Assembly: GCA_021775195.1 (NCBI GenBank)
Contig: JAJFIG010000289.1
Location: forward strand, 1-9,721
Direction of reading: 5' to 3'
From: Rhodospirillales bacterium
GTDB lineage: Bacteria > Pseudomonadota > Alphaproteobacteria > Rhodospirillales > 2-02-FULL-58-16
Length of the DNA: 9,721 nt
This document shows positions 1 through 7,212 of this stretch, one piece after another; the first letter of the stretch is position 1, and each line of letters begins with the position of its first letter. The notes beneath the pieces are model-generated. The model was not told the DNA's origin. It ran no database searches and saw only the letters and a program-made list of their open reading frames with translations. Made by a program: the position numbers and the translations under genes.

Positions 1-555
1 AAACTGGATGTCGAGGGCACGGAACTGGAGATCCTCGAGGGCGCCCCGCAAACCCTGAACGGGCTGGTTGCCATCAAGCTCGAAGCCGCCTTCATGCCCT
101 TGCGCAAGGGCCAGCCCCTGGCCTGGGACCTTGCCGCCTACCTCGAGGCCCGTGGATTCGCCCTCTTCGATATCGTCGACGTCCACCGCTGGCGGAAAAC
201 ACCCGTCGCCGTCGACCCCTGCGTCGCCGCCGGCAAGGCGGGATATTCAAGGGGACGCGTCGCTCAGTGTGACCTTGTGTTTCTTCGCCAGCCCGACGCC
301 CTGAGCGCCGACACCGTCATCGCCGCCGCCGCCGCCGCCCTGACCCTCGGGTTCTTCGATCATGCCCGCGAAATCCTCGAGACCCCGCTTGGCCGCCAGC
401 GGATGACCGACCTCGGCGTCGATGTCCTGGCCCACCTTGGCACGGTATCCCGGGCCTTCGGCCGCCGCCGCGCCTGGTCCGAGGTGCGGGCACGGCTACG
501 GAGCCTCGTGCCCCTCCTCAGGTCCCTGGGGCCCGGTGTTCCGTCTCCACGCTGA
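1..555 (+). CDS. FkbM-family methyltransferase, C-terminal part (5' truncated by window edge)
   Basis: The reading frame is open from base 1 to the TGA at 553-555 and gives 184 residues. The first visible residues, KLDVEGTELEILEGA, match the conserved D-V-E-G-x-E-x-x-x-L-x-G-A motif of FkbM-type SAM-dependent methyltransferases (PF05050), which follows the SAM-binding core. A later stretch, RGRVAQCDLVFLR (about residues 84-96), also resembles the C-terminal region of these proteins. The N-terminal half, with the glycine-rich SAM site, lies outside the window, so an internal ATG at 94 is not the true start. FkbM enzymes O-methylate hydroxyls; in polysaccharide loci the target is usually a sugar, but here the substrate is unknown. 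It is the only gene on this strand, converges on the glycosyltransferase at 496-1755 and overlaps its last 60 bases. It carries a run of six alanines from a GCC repeat. The family call is firm; the role is inferred from context. Confidence 0.88.
   Translation, partial: KLDVEGTELEILEGAPQTLNGLVAIKLEAAFMPLRKGQPLAWDLAAYLEARGFALFDIVDVHRWRKTPVAVDPCVAAGKAGYSRGRVAQCDLVFLRQPDALSADTVIAAAAAALTLGFFDHAREILETPLGRQRMTDLGVDVLAHLGTVSRAFGRRRAWSEVRARLRSLVPLLRSLGPGVPSPR
322..339 (+). repeat. Short (GCC)6 trinucleotide repeat within the methyltransferase gene
   Basis: Six perfect GCC triplets stand in frame and code for six consecutive alanines in the C-terminal part of the FkbM-like protein. Gain or loss of a unit would keep the frame. 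It may be simple GC-rich codon use rather than a functional repeat. Confidence 0.6.
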
Positions 556-1755
556 TACTTGAATAACGGTTCGGAACACGCCCTCCAGCACCTCGGCCTG
601 AGCATCCCATGAATATTCGTTGACGCGATTCCTGTCGAGGGCCGGATAGATGCCCGCCGCGATGGCGCCAAGGGCATCGGTGACATCGGTTACGCTGTCG
701 CAAGAGAAAAACGGGCCGCTGATCTCACGGGCGATGGTCCGGCATTCCTCGGTCTCTCCCGGCAGGCACAGGACCGGCCGGCCGGTCGACAGGTACTCCA
801 TGAATTTGTGGTGGTAGCGCATCGGCGGGTCCCGGGGATAGACGATGACCGAGGCCCGGGCTTCCTCGATCCTCAGGGCGGGCAGGGCGATGACATCCTC
901 GACCCTGATCCGGCAACGGCCTTCGAGGGCCGCCGCGATGGCTCTCACCCGCTCATGGTCGTCGCCGAAGTAGCGGAACTCGACGGGGCTTTCCGATGAT
1001 CGTCCCCCAAGCCATGCCCCGATCCCGCGGATGATGGCCGTCAATGCCTGTCCGTCATAGATGCTGCCCGTCGCCAGGATCCGGAACCCGTCGGACCCCT
1101 CCGGGATTTGCGGAACGTCGTTCGGAAAGCCGCTGTAGACCACCGTTGCCGGTCTGCCGAACCGGCTTTCGACGATGCCCGCGTGGGCCGCCGACAGGGC
1201 CGTGAACTGGCCGGCGTCGGCATACCGCCCCGCCAGATGGGCGCGGAGCCCGAAGGGGATGAAGTTCTCCCAGTTGTCCTTCATGTCGGCGACCCACGGG
1301 CAGCCCGCATGCCGGGCCAGGTCCCGGGCGATGTTCCAGGCATCCGTATTGCCGAAAGTCCCCCAGACGATGTCCGGTCCGAAGGCGCGCGCCAGGACCG
1401 CCGCCGTCTCCTGGCTACCCCGGCGCCAATGGCTGAACACGCCGTCCCTGAGGACGAAGCTGGCCCCTACCACCCCTTGGCGGAAACCATAGGGGAGCCG
1501 CCCCGTGTGCAACCGTTCCAGCAGCGGCGCCGGCGTTCTCGCGCAGGCCAAGTGGAGGGGCGTCTTCCAGTCGTGCCCGGCAAGGCGTTCCTGAATCTCA
1601 TCGGCGGAGCAACCGTTCATGCCCGCTTCAAGCACTTCCGTCAGCAGGACCACCCGATGTCCCCGCCCGGCCATGGCCCCGGCGAATTCCCGCAAGCGCA
1701 CGGCGCAGACATGGGGCAGGGCCGGGTGGCACTGGTTGACGAAGACCGCCCGCAT
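496..1755 (-). CDS. Divergent GT-B glycosyltransferase (group 1-like), 419 aa
   Basis: The protein starts MRAVFVNQ, a typical first beta strand of a GT-B glycosyltransferase, and an H-R-V-V-L-L-T strand follows at about 33-39. The C-terminal half has a nucleotide-sugar-binding signature, HKFMEYLSTGRPVL (about 316-329), like the K-x-x-E-Y-L-x-x-G-x-P-V motif of GT4 relatives, then Y-S-W at 381-383, matching the usual F-S-W near the end of these enzymes. The first Glu of a classical EX7E motif is not seen (Met312 occupies that place), so this is a divergent subgroup; donor and acceptor cannot be named. The ATG at 1755 is chosen because the frame continues upstream only through the opposite-phase amidotransferase gene, and a GAGG lies 11-14 bases before it. 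It begins 2 bases after the amidotransferase stop, so it is very likely co-transcribed with that gene. The stop is TAG. The last 19 residues, rich in Gly, Pro, Glu and Arg, lie wholly in the overlap with the convergent methyltransferase and look like a non-conserved tail. Confidence 0.85.
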   Translation of the reverse strand: MRAVFVNQCHPALPHVCAVRLREFAGAMAGRGHRVVLLTEVLEAGMNGCSADEIQERLAGHDWKTPLHLACARTPAPLLERLHTGRLPYGFRQGVVGASFVLRDGVFSHWRRGSQETAAVLARAFGPDIVWGTFGNTDAWNIARDLARHAGCPWVADMKDNWENFIPFGLRAHLAGRYADAGQFTALSAAHAGIVESRFGRPATVVYSGFPNDVPQIPEGSDGFRILATGSIYDGQALTAIIRGIGAWLGGRSSESPVEFRYFGDDHERVRAIAAALEGRCRIRVEDVIALPALRIEEARASVIVYPRDPPMRYHHKFMEYLSTGRPVLCLPGETEECRTIAREISGPFFSCDSVTDVTDALGAIAAGIYPALDRNRVNEYSWDAQAEVLEGVFRTVIQVSAWRRNTGPQGPEEGHEAP

Positions 1756-1757
1756 GG

Positions 1758-3662
1758 TCAGCCATCCTCGTTGGCCAGCGGGGCCATGGGGGGCAGGCCC
1801 CGCGCCCGCTCGACGAATTCCCGGCGCCAGAGTTCGGCGATGAAGGGTTTCCAGACGGGAACCGCCAGGTGATCCTCGCCCCGGCGCAACCGCCGCGCCG
1901 TCCGCCGCCACCATCCCGCGTCCCACAGGTCCTGGCCGGCGAAGCTCGGGTCGTTGAAGACCTCCTCGGCGGCGTCCAGCAGGCCGTCGCGGAACCACTG
2001 GGCCTGGGGCGGCAGGAACCCCTGCTTGTTCCACCGGGTTCGCACGGGTTCGGGAAGAACGCCGCGCATGGCCTCGCGCAGCAGGCGTTTCGTCTGGGCG
2101 CCGCCCATGAGGAACGCCGGCGGCAGGGAGAAGGCGAACTCGGCGATCCGATGGTCGCAGAAGGGCAGCCGCACCTCCCGGGAATGGGCCATGGAATTGC
2201 GGTCGCCGTAACGCAGCAGGGTGGTGAGGAAGCCCCGGCAGGCATCCCTTTCCAGGGCATCGGTCAGCGTACCCGCCGCCCGGTTCGGGTCCGATGTCAT
2301 TTCGGACAGATGGTCCTTGCCGACCCCGAAACGGAGGTCGCTGCCCCGGTCGAGCATCCGCGCCGCGGCCCGCCGGACCGGCAACGGCAGTTTCGTCTTC
2401 CATTGCTGATCGGCGACCGAGAGGGCCAGCGGATAGCGTGCCCGGATCGCCTTCTCCTCCGCCCGGGCGTCGCCGCCGTCCATGCGCAGGGTGTTCAGGT
2501 AGGGCACGAAATACTGCTCGTAACCGCCTAGGATTTCGTCTCCGCCCTGTCCGTCCAGAAGCACGGTGACGCCGTTCCCGGCGGCGAGCCGGAAGATGCA
2601 CCACTGGGCGTACTGGCTGGCGCTGTCGACGGGCAGTTCGTTGAGCCACAGGAAGTCGGACAGCTCGGCGATGAAGGATCCCGCATCGGGTGCGGTTTCG
2701 TGCTGGACAAGGTCCGCCCCTTCGGCGACCTGCGCCGCCCAGGCACCCTCGTCCCGGTCGCTGTCCGGAAAGCGTCCGGTGAACACGTGATAGGGTTGCT
2801 CCGGCCCCAGAAGAGTCCGCGACAGACAGGCGACGGAACTTGAATCCAGGCCACCGGAAAGGCAGGAGCCGACCGGGACGTCGCTGCGCAGGCGCAGGCG
2901 CACGGAATCGGTCAGCAGGTGCCGGAATTCCTCGGCTGCCTCGGATTCCGACACCGGCGGTGCCACCGTGCTCTCACGCGGCTGCCAATAAACCTCCGTC
3001 TTCCAGGACAGGTCACCCAGGTCAAGCACCAGGCTTTCCGCCGGAAGCAGCTGGCAAATGCCGCCGAAAACGGTCTCGCGCCGGTGGTCCAGCCCCTCGG
3101 CCGGGTTATGGAGGAAACGGAGCAGCTTGCCGTCGTCGACATTGCCGTCGACCCCGTCGAGGGAAAAGAGCGCCCGGTATTCGGAGGCGAAGGCGAACAG
3201 GCGCGGCGTGGCGACGAACAGGAACGGCTTCTCGCCGAAACGGTCTCGGGCGCAGAACAGGATCTCGCACCGGGCGTCGTGGATCGCAAAGGCGAACATG
3301 CCGTTGAATTCCCGCAAACACGCCTCGCCCCAGATCCGATAGGCCTCGAGGACGACCTCGGTGTCCGTCGCCGTTCGAAAGATGCCCCCCTCGGCCTTCA
3401 GGCGTTCCCTGAGTTCCAGGTAGTTGTAGAGCTCCCCGTTGTAGGTGATGCAAAGCTGCCCGTCGGCGCTCGTCATCGGCTGCATGCCCCGTTCCGAGAG
3501 ATCGAGGATGGCCAGCCGCCGGTGGCCCAGGGAAACGCGGCGGTCCGGCGACGTCCACACCCGTTCGCCGTCGGGGCCGCGGTGGGCCATGAGGCTGGCC
3601 ATGCGGGCGACAGCCCTGTCGTTGACGGTGCTAAGCCCGGCTAGTCCCGCGATTCCGCACAT
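1758..3662 (-). CDS. asnB: AsnB-like glutamine-dependent amidotransferase (asparagine synthase family), 634 aa
   Basis: The N-terminus MCGIAG provides Cys2, the nucleophile of class II (Ntn) glutamine amidotransferases. HRGPDG (28-32 region), NGELYN (75-80) and RDRFGEKPF (139-147) complete the glutaminase domain. The synthetase domain has the ATP-pyrophosphatase P-loop SGGLDSS (269-275), GQGGDE (371-376) and a D-R-N-S-M-A-H-S-x-E-V-R-x-P-F-x-D block (487-503). All key residues are present and the length of about 630 fits the family. Asparagine synthetases move glutamine nitrogen onto an AMP-activated carboxylate. In polysaccharide loci such paralogues are thought to amidate uronic acids or other carboxylated sugars rather than make free asparagine; that is my reading here, from context only. 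The start at 3662 is fixed by the need for Cys at position 2; an open extension to 3803 would bury it. A GGAG lies 11-14 bases upstream, and only one base separates the start from the flippase stop. The family is certain; the substrate is not. Confidence 0.95.
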   Translation of the reverse strand: MCGIAGLAGLSTVNDRAVARMASLMAHRGPDGERVWTSPDRRVSLGHRRLAILDLSERGMQPMTSADGQLCITYNGELYNYLELRERLKAEGGIFRTATDTEVVLEAYRIWGEACLREFNGMFAFAIHDARCEILFCARDRFGEKPFLFVATPRLFAFASEYRALFSLDGVDGNVDDGKLLRFLHNPAEGLDHRRETVFGGICQLLPAESLVLDLGDLSWKTEVYWQPRESTVAPPVSESEAAEEFRHLLTDSVRLRLRSDVPVGSCLSGGLDSSSVACLSRTLLGPEQPYHVFTGRFPDSDRDEGAWAAQVAEGADLVQHETAPDAGSFIAELSDFLWLNELPVDSASQYAQWCIFRLAAGNGVTVLLDGQGGDEILGGYEQYFVPYLNTLRMDGGDARAEEKAIRARYPLALSVADQQWKTKLPLPVRRAAARMLDRGSDLRFGVGKDHLSEMTSDPNRAAGTLTDALERDACRGFLTTLLRYGDRNSMAHSREVRLPFCDHRIAEFAFSLPPAFLMGGAQTKRLLREAMRGVLPEPVRTRWNKQGFLPPQAQWFRDGLLDAAEEVFNDPSFAGQDLWDAGWWRRTARRLRRGEDHLAVPVWKPFIAELWRREFVERARGLPPMAPLANEDG

Positions 3663-3663
3663 G

Positions 3664-4899
3664 TCAGGTCCGCTCCGCCGCCCGGGCGCGGGACCGCAGC
3701 AGCCACCATCCGATGAGGAAGGCGGTGGCAAAGGCGGCGCTGACGCCGAATGCCAAGCCCTCCGCCGGTCCCATATCGGTCTGGTAGAGGATGCCGAAGA
3801 CAAGACCCAGGGCGATGAACTTGCTCAGCCGGGAAATCAGCATGACGCGGCTCGCGCCCTCGATGTAGCAATAGGCCTTGATCGCCTCGAAAACGGTCAG
3901 GAACAGGATCATGCCGCCCAGCGCGATGAATATCGGGACTACTTCCCGCCATGTCTCCCCGAACAGCCACGGGATGACCGGCTCGGCGATGATGATCGCT
4001 CCCGCCACCGCAACGGCGGAACCGGCGAACACGGCGGCGACAAGGCGATGGAAGCTCCGCCGGCGCAGGTCCGGGTCCTCCTGGCGGCTCAGCCAGTTGG
4101 CGCCGAGCCGTCCCGTGACCGGCATGAGAAGCTGGTTGGGGACCAGGGCAAGCCGGTGGGCGAAGAAGAACAGACCCGCCCCCTGGGTGCCGCCGAAGGC
4201 GCCGCACAACAGGATGACTAGGCGTTGGAACCCGCCCTCGAGGATGCCGTCGGCCCAAATCCCGCGCGCCTCGGCCACCAGGGACCGCCATTCCCGGGGT
4301 GCAAGCCAGCGCAACCGTTCGACACCGAGGCTGCCTGTGGCCCCCGCCCCCACCAGGCGCAGGACGGAAATGACGAACTCCCGCAGGTAAAGGACAAGCC
4401 CGCCGGCGCCCAGGATCACCAGGACCACGGCCAGGGCGTGGCTGGCGAGTTTAGCGGTCACGTCGATGCCGACGATCTTGCCGTAGTCCATGCGCCGCTC
4501 GTAGAAGGCGCGGTTGGTCTCCACCCAGTGGCCGACGGCAATGGCGACGACCAGGATCAGCTCGAGAATTCCGACTCGGTCGAACGATGAAATGATCGCC
4601 AGCGTAATGACCGCCCCGGCGACCGATTCCAGGGTAACCGCGACGAAGTACCGTTCCCGGACTTCCCGGGTCAGTTCCGACTCCGGGCGGCGGATGATCA
4701 GGGTCGAAACCCTCAGGCTCAGAAACAGGAAAACCAGGGATGTGTTGGCGAGCATGATCGCGAAGCGGCCGTAATCCTCGGGCAGCAGATAGCGCGCGAT
4801 GACCACCTGGGCGCCGAAGGCGACGAGACTTTCGAAGAAATTCCCGGAAAACAGGATGGCCGCCGAGGACCGGAACCGAGGCGTAGCGGGAGTCGTCAT
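3664..4899 (-). CDS. Wzx-like polysaccharide flippase (MOP superfamily), 411 aa
   Basis: This is a strongly hydrophobic protein with roughly 11-12 membrane segments (for example about 12-34, 46-68, 88-105, 110-126, 152-172, 225-250, 286-312, 322-343, 354-373 and 382-402), separated by short charged loops. The N-terminal block, with F-x-A-Q-V-V-I-A-R-Y-L-L-P-E-D-Y-G-R-F-A near 28-47, is the typical start of polysaccharide/O-antigen transporters (Polysacc_synt families of the MOP superfamily). Such proteins flip undecaprenyl-linked oligosaccharide units from the cytoplasmic to the periplasmic side of the inner membrane. At 411 residues it is somewhat short for the family but looks complete. The ATG at 4899 is the first possible ATG after an in-frame TAG at 4924-4926; no strong Shine-Dalgarno precedes it. 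It stands downstream of the only real intergenic gap and one base before the amidotransferase gene. Confusion with a Wzy polymerase is unlikely given the N-terminal signature. Confidence 0.87.
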   Translation of the reverse strand: MTTPATPRFRSSAAILFSGNFFESLVAFGAQVVIARYLLPEDYGRFAIMLANTSLVFLFLSLRVSTLIIRRPESELTREVRERYFVAVTLESVAGAVITLAIISSFDRVGILELILVVAIAVGHWVETNRAFYERRMDYGKIVGIDVTAKLASHALAVVLVILGAGGLVLYLREFVISVLRLVGAGATGSLGVERLRWLAPREWRSLVAEARGIWADGILEGGFQRLVILLCGAFGGTQGAGLFFFAHRLALVPNQLLMPVTGRLGANWLSRQEDPDLRRRSFHRLVAAVFAGSAVAVAGAIIIAEPVIPWLFGETWREVVPIFIALGGMILFLTVFEAIKAYCYIEGASRVMLISRLSKFIALGLVFGILYQTDMGPAEGLAFGVSAAFATAFLIGWWLLRSRARAAERT

Positions 4900-4964
4900 T
4901 CGTTCGCACTGCCAGCCACGGGACTACGGCTTTCCATATCTTGCGATGGCGCGGACATGGCCGG

Positions 4965-4993
4965 ATCAAACCATTATTCGGGCGTCGTGGAAA
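4965..4993 (-). promoter_or_regulatory. Weak sigma70-like promoter candidate before the flippase gene
   Basis: On the minus strand the 118-base gap holds TTTCCA (4988-4993) and TTTGAT (4965-4970), separated by 17 bases. Each matches four of six consensus positions. A start about 7 bases further on would give a leader of nearly 60 bases before the flippase ATG. Such weak pairs occur by chance, so this is only a candidate, supported mainly by lying in the single gap of the gene train. Confidence 0.2.
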
Positions 4994-5012
4994 TCCCCCT
5001 TGATCGCCCCGT

Positions 5013-5039
5013 CCGGATCATGTGCGGTGGCTGATCCGG
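5013..5039 (-). repeat. 8-base perfect inverted repeat around a stop codon, with a third copy downstream
   Basis: CCGGATCA (5013-5020) and TGATCCGG (5032-5039) form a perfect 8-base stem with an 11-base loop, and the stem takes in the TGA stop (5018-5020) of the glycosyltransferase at 5018-6151. A further direct copy, CCGGATCA, lies at 4961-4968 in the gap. No T-run follows on the minus strand, so it is not a standard intrinsic terminator. It could be a weak stem-loop affecting readthrough or mRNA stability, a protein-binding word, or chance. Confidence 0.5.
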
Positions 5040-6151
5040 TCAAGTAACCCCAGCAGACGATCCACATGGTCTTCCCACCGGAAATCTTCGGCGATCCGCG
5101 CCCGGCCATTGCGGACCAGGGTTGCCCGCATTTCCCCGGTTACCGACAACTCGCGAATCTTCTCCACCAGGTTCGTAATGGAAAAGGGTGCGAAGTAGAC
5201 GGCACCCTCGCCACAAACCTCCCGGTTCACGGGCCGGTCGGCTGAGATCACCGGCAGGCCGATGGCCATGGCCTCGATCAACGGATGGCCGAAGGTTTCG
5301 GCGATGGACGGGAAAACGAAGAGGTCGTGATCTCTGTAAAGCGAAGGGATGGACCCGTAGGGAACTTTGCCGATCAGGTCGACCTGTCCCCGTTCGACCC
5401 CTTTGGCCAACAAATGATGGTCCTCTCCGGCGCCGCGGGTCGCTGCCAGCTCGCTGAGATCCATGGTGACGGTCAGGCGGGTGGGAATTCCCATTTCGTT
5501 CAGGCGCGCCACCGCTTCCGCCAGCATCCCCGGCCGCTTGTGCGGATAATACTCGGAAACGAATAGAAGGCGCAGGATGCCGTTCTCGCACCAATCCCGT
5601 GGTCCCTGATCCGATTCGAAAGCACCCAGAAGCGTCCCGTAATGATTGTATTCGACCTTTTCACCCAGATCGGGTGCCCAGGACAACAGCGTGTCCTTCA
5701 TTGATGCCGTGGGGACGAATACGGCATCGGCGGACCGTGCCGAGGCGAGGATCAGTTTGCGTCGGGCCTCACGTTGGAAAACTGCCGTCACGCCTTGACC
5801 GGGAGCGATATTGGTTAGGTAGAAGGGATCGAAAAGTCCACCCTCGCGAACCAACAGAACCTGAGGGGTGGGACAGCCGAGAATGCCGAAATTGGCGGAC
5901 GAGAACAGGGCATCGGGGGCGTGTCGCCGGACGAGACGGCGCCACACCGTCTGTTCCCACGCCAGTCGATTGAGGGGCCGCATGCGGTTGGCCGTGAAAT
6001 AGAGGACCCGGCACCCCTCCGGCGTCGGAAACTCCGGCGGCACGGCGAAGGTGGCATCGATACCCCGGGCCGAGAACGACCGCATGAGGTTCGCCGTGTA
6101 GGTCACGATTCCGCCCATTCGCGCGGACATGGCGTTGACAAGGATTCTCAT
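5018..6151 (-). CDS. GT4-type glycosyltransferase, 377 aa
   Basis: The N-terminus MRILVNAMSARMGGIVTYTA is the G-G-I-x-x-Y pattern of the acceptor half of GT4 (group 1, GT-B fold, retaining) glycosyltransferases. The C-terminal half has L-L-F-V-S-E-Y-Y-P-H-K-R-P (195-207), the usual strand and lysine that contact the donor phosphates, then F-V-F-P-S at 278-282 and an intact EX7E motif (Glu285 and Glu293, followed by A-M-A-I-G-L-P-V). It should transfer a sugar from a nucleotide donor at the cytoplasmic face; the sugar cannot be told. Its ATG overlaps the stop of the preceding gene as ATGA, so translational coupling is likely; a GGAG lies 14-17 bases before the start. It is the last gene before the 118-base gap. 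Its base composition is visibly less GC-rich than its neighbours: 60-base lines I counted gave 50, 53 and 65% GC, against 70% in the gene at 7205-8329. Confidence 0.92.
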   Translation of the reverse strand: MRILVNAMSARMGGIVTYTANLMRSFSARGIDATFAVPPEFPTPEGCRVLYFTANRMRPLNRLAWEQTVWRRLVRRHAPDALFSSANFGILGCPTPQVLLVREGGLFDPFYLTNIAPGQGVTAVFQREARRKLILASARSADAVFVPTASMKDTLLSWAPDLGEKVEYNHYGTLLGAFESDQGPRDWCENGILRLLFVSEYYPHKRPGMLAEAVARLNEMGIPTRLTVTMDLSELAATRGAGEDHHLLAKGVERGQVDLIGKVPYGSIPSLYRDHDLFVFPSIAETFGHPLIEAMAIGLPVISADRPVNREVCGEGAVYFAPFSITNLVEKIRELSVTGEMRATLVRNGRARIAEDFRWEDHVDRLLGLLDRISHRT

Positions 6152-7212
6152 TGACGGCCGTTCGCTCCACCCAGCAGCGCCGCTAATATGCGGTCGATAT
6201 TTTTTACATGCATTAGTTGCAGTTGGATTACGCGCTCTCTGCCCGAGTGTCCAATGTTTTCTCGTTCACTGTCGCGGTTCAGCCAGCGCCCACAGACGTC
6301 CGCCAGTTCCCCGTCGGACGACCAATAGACCGCCTCCTTTTCGTCCCGGAACAGGCCGGTGATCTCGTCGTTGCGCTCGTGGACCATGAAGCCGGCACAG
6401 GCGGGAATTTCGATGGAACGGCAGGTCTGAAGGTCCCGGTTCCCTTTCCGCAGGAAACCGATGTTGATCGCGCTGGCGGAGACGACGCGGGCAAAGTCAT
6501 CGTTGTAGACCGGGCGGTTTTCCACGATCAGGTTGGGATCGCGCCCGACCCAGTCGTGCCATCCGTTGCCCCATACCCTGACGGTGTACCCCTGGCGCGC
6601 CAGGTGCAGCAGACTCCGGGCTCGGGGGCCCTCGTAGGTGCCGATGAAACTGACGGGAGCACCGAAACGCCGGCGCTCGTCCGCGCTCAGCGTCATCGGG
6701 CGGTGCAGGGCCGGATCGCAGCTGTTGTTGACGAACAGGATATTCCGGACACCCCGTGACGGCATCTCGTGGGCCTCGGTGTTGAACGACTTGGTGGTCA
6801 CCCAAAGGTCAAAACAGGGGATCGCGCCGTCGGTCCAGATCGAGCGGTGGCGCCGGTTCATCATGTCGTCTTCCGAATGCCAAAGGACGAGCACCCGGGG
6901 ATTGATCCGTTTGGCCCGGCGCAGCGCCGAGGCACGGATCATCTTCGCCGACTCGACCCAGATCACGTCGGCCCCGTCTCGTACCACCTCTACCAAGGTC
7001 CTGTTCGCATTCGCCGGGTCTCCGGGCAGGCGCAGCCGTTCCCGGACTCGCTGTGCGAGGCTTGGTTTGCTTTCGTAGCTCCAGCCGGGTGAGGTCGTTG
7101 CCACGGTGGTCACGACGTGGCCGAGCTCGCGCATCGCCTTCACCCTCTGGACGGTGCGCGACGCGCCGAAGGTTTCGCCGACCACCACGATGCGCAACGA
7201 TGTATCAGCCAT
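6148..7212 (-). CDS. CgeB-like glycosyltransferase (Glyco_trans_1_2 type), 354 aa
   Basis: The protein opens with L-R-I-V-V-V-G-E-T-F (6-15), a GT-B first strand, and has V-S-F-I-G-T-Y-E-G-P-R (187-197), the S-F-x-G-x-x-x-x-R pattern of CgeB-like proteins. At about 260-300 there is C-R-S-I-E-I-P-A-C-A-G-F-M-V-H-E-R then E-I-T-G-L-F, matching the C-terminal donor-binding segment of the Glyco_trans_1_2 family (PF13524). Such proteins occur in spore-coat, O-antigen and glycan-modification loci; the sugars moved are mostly unknown. The ATG at 7212 overlaps the previous gene by 8 bases, and its stop forms an ATGA overlap with the next gene, so it is embedded in a coupled operon. No strong ribosome binding site is seen (only a GGGG run 11-14 bases upstream). 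Its last 60 bases or so (6181-6240) dip to about 42% GC. Family call good, substrate unknown. Confidence 0.85.
   Translation of the reverse strand: MADTSLRIVVVGETFGASRTVQRVKAMRELGHVVTTVATTSPGWSYESKPSLAQRVRERLRLPGDPANANRTLVEVVRDGADVIWVESAKMIRASALRRAKRINPRVLVLWHSEDDMMNRRHRSIWTDGAIPCFDLWVTTKSFNTEAHEMPSRGVRNILFVNNSCDPALHRPMTLSADERRRFGAPVSFIGTYEGPRARSLLHLARQGYTVRVWGNGWHDWVGRDPNLIVENRPVYNDDFARVVSASAINIGFLRKGNRDLQTCRSIEIPACAGFMVHERNDEITGLFRDEKEAVYWSSDGELADVCGRWLNRDSERENIGHSGRERVIQLQLMHVKNIDRILAALLGGANGRQ

Noticed and set aside
1108..1872. A 254-codon open frame on the + strand
   Set aside because: It is antisense to a glycosyltransferase and the end of the amidotransferase gene, with no recognisable motif and shadow-like composition.
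1756..2649. Upstream in-frame extension of the glycosyltransferase at 496-1755
   Set aside because: The extension runs through the amidotransferase gene in another frame and gives Arg/Pro/Gly-rich sequence; the conserved N-terminal strand starts at the ATG at 1755.
3663..3803. Upstream in-frame extension of the AsnB-like gene
   Set aside because: It would overlap the flippase and place residues before the catalytic Cys2, which must be N-terminal after removal of Met.
5013..5039. The inverted repeat as an intrinsic terminator
   Set aside because: No run of T residues follows the stem on the minus strand, so it is reported only as an inverted repeat.
6181..6240. Possible internal promoter in the AT-rich end of the CgeB-like gene
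   Set aside because: The best pair found (CTGCAA, 17 bases, TATCGA) matches the consensus too poorly to report as a feature, and the coupled ATGA junction downstream makes a separate promoter unnecessary.
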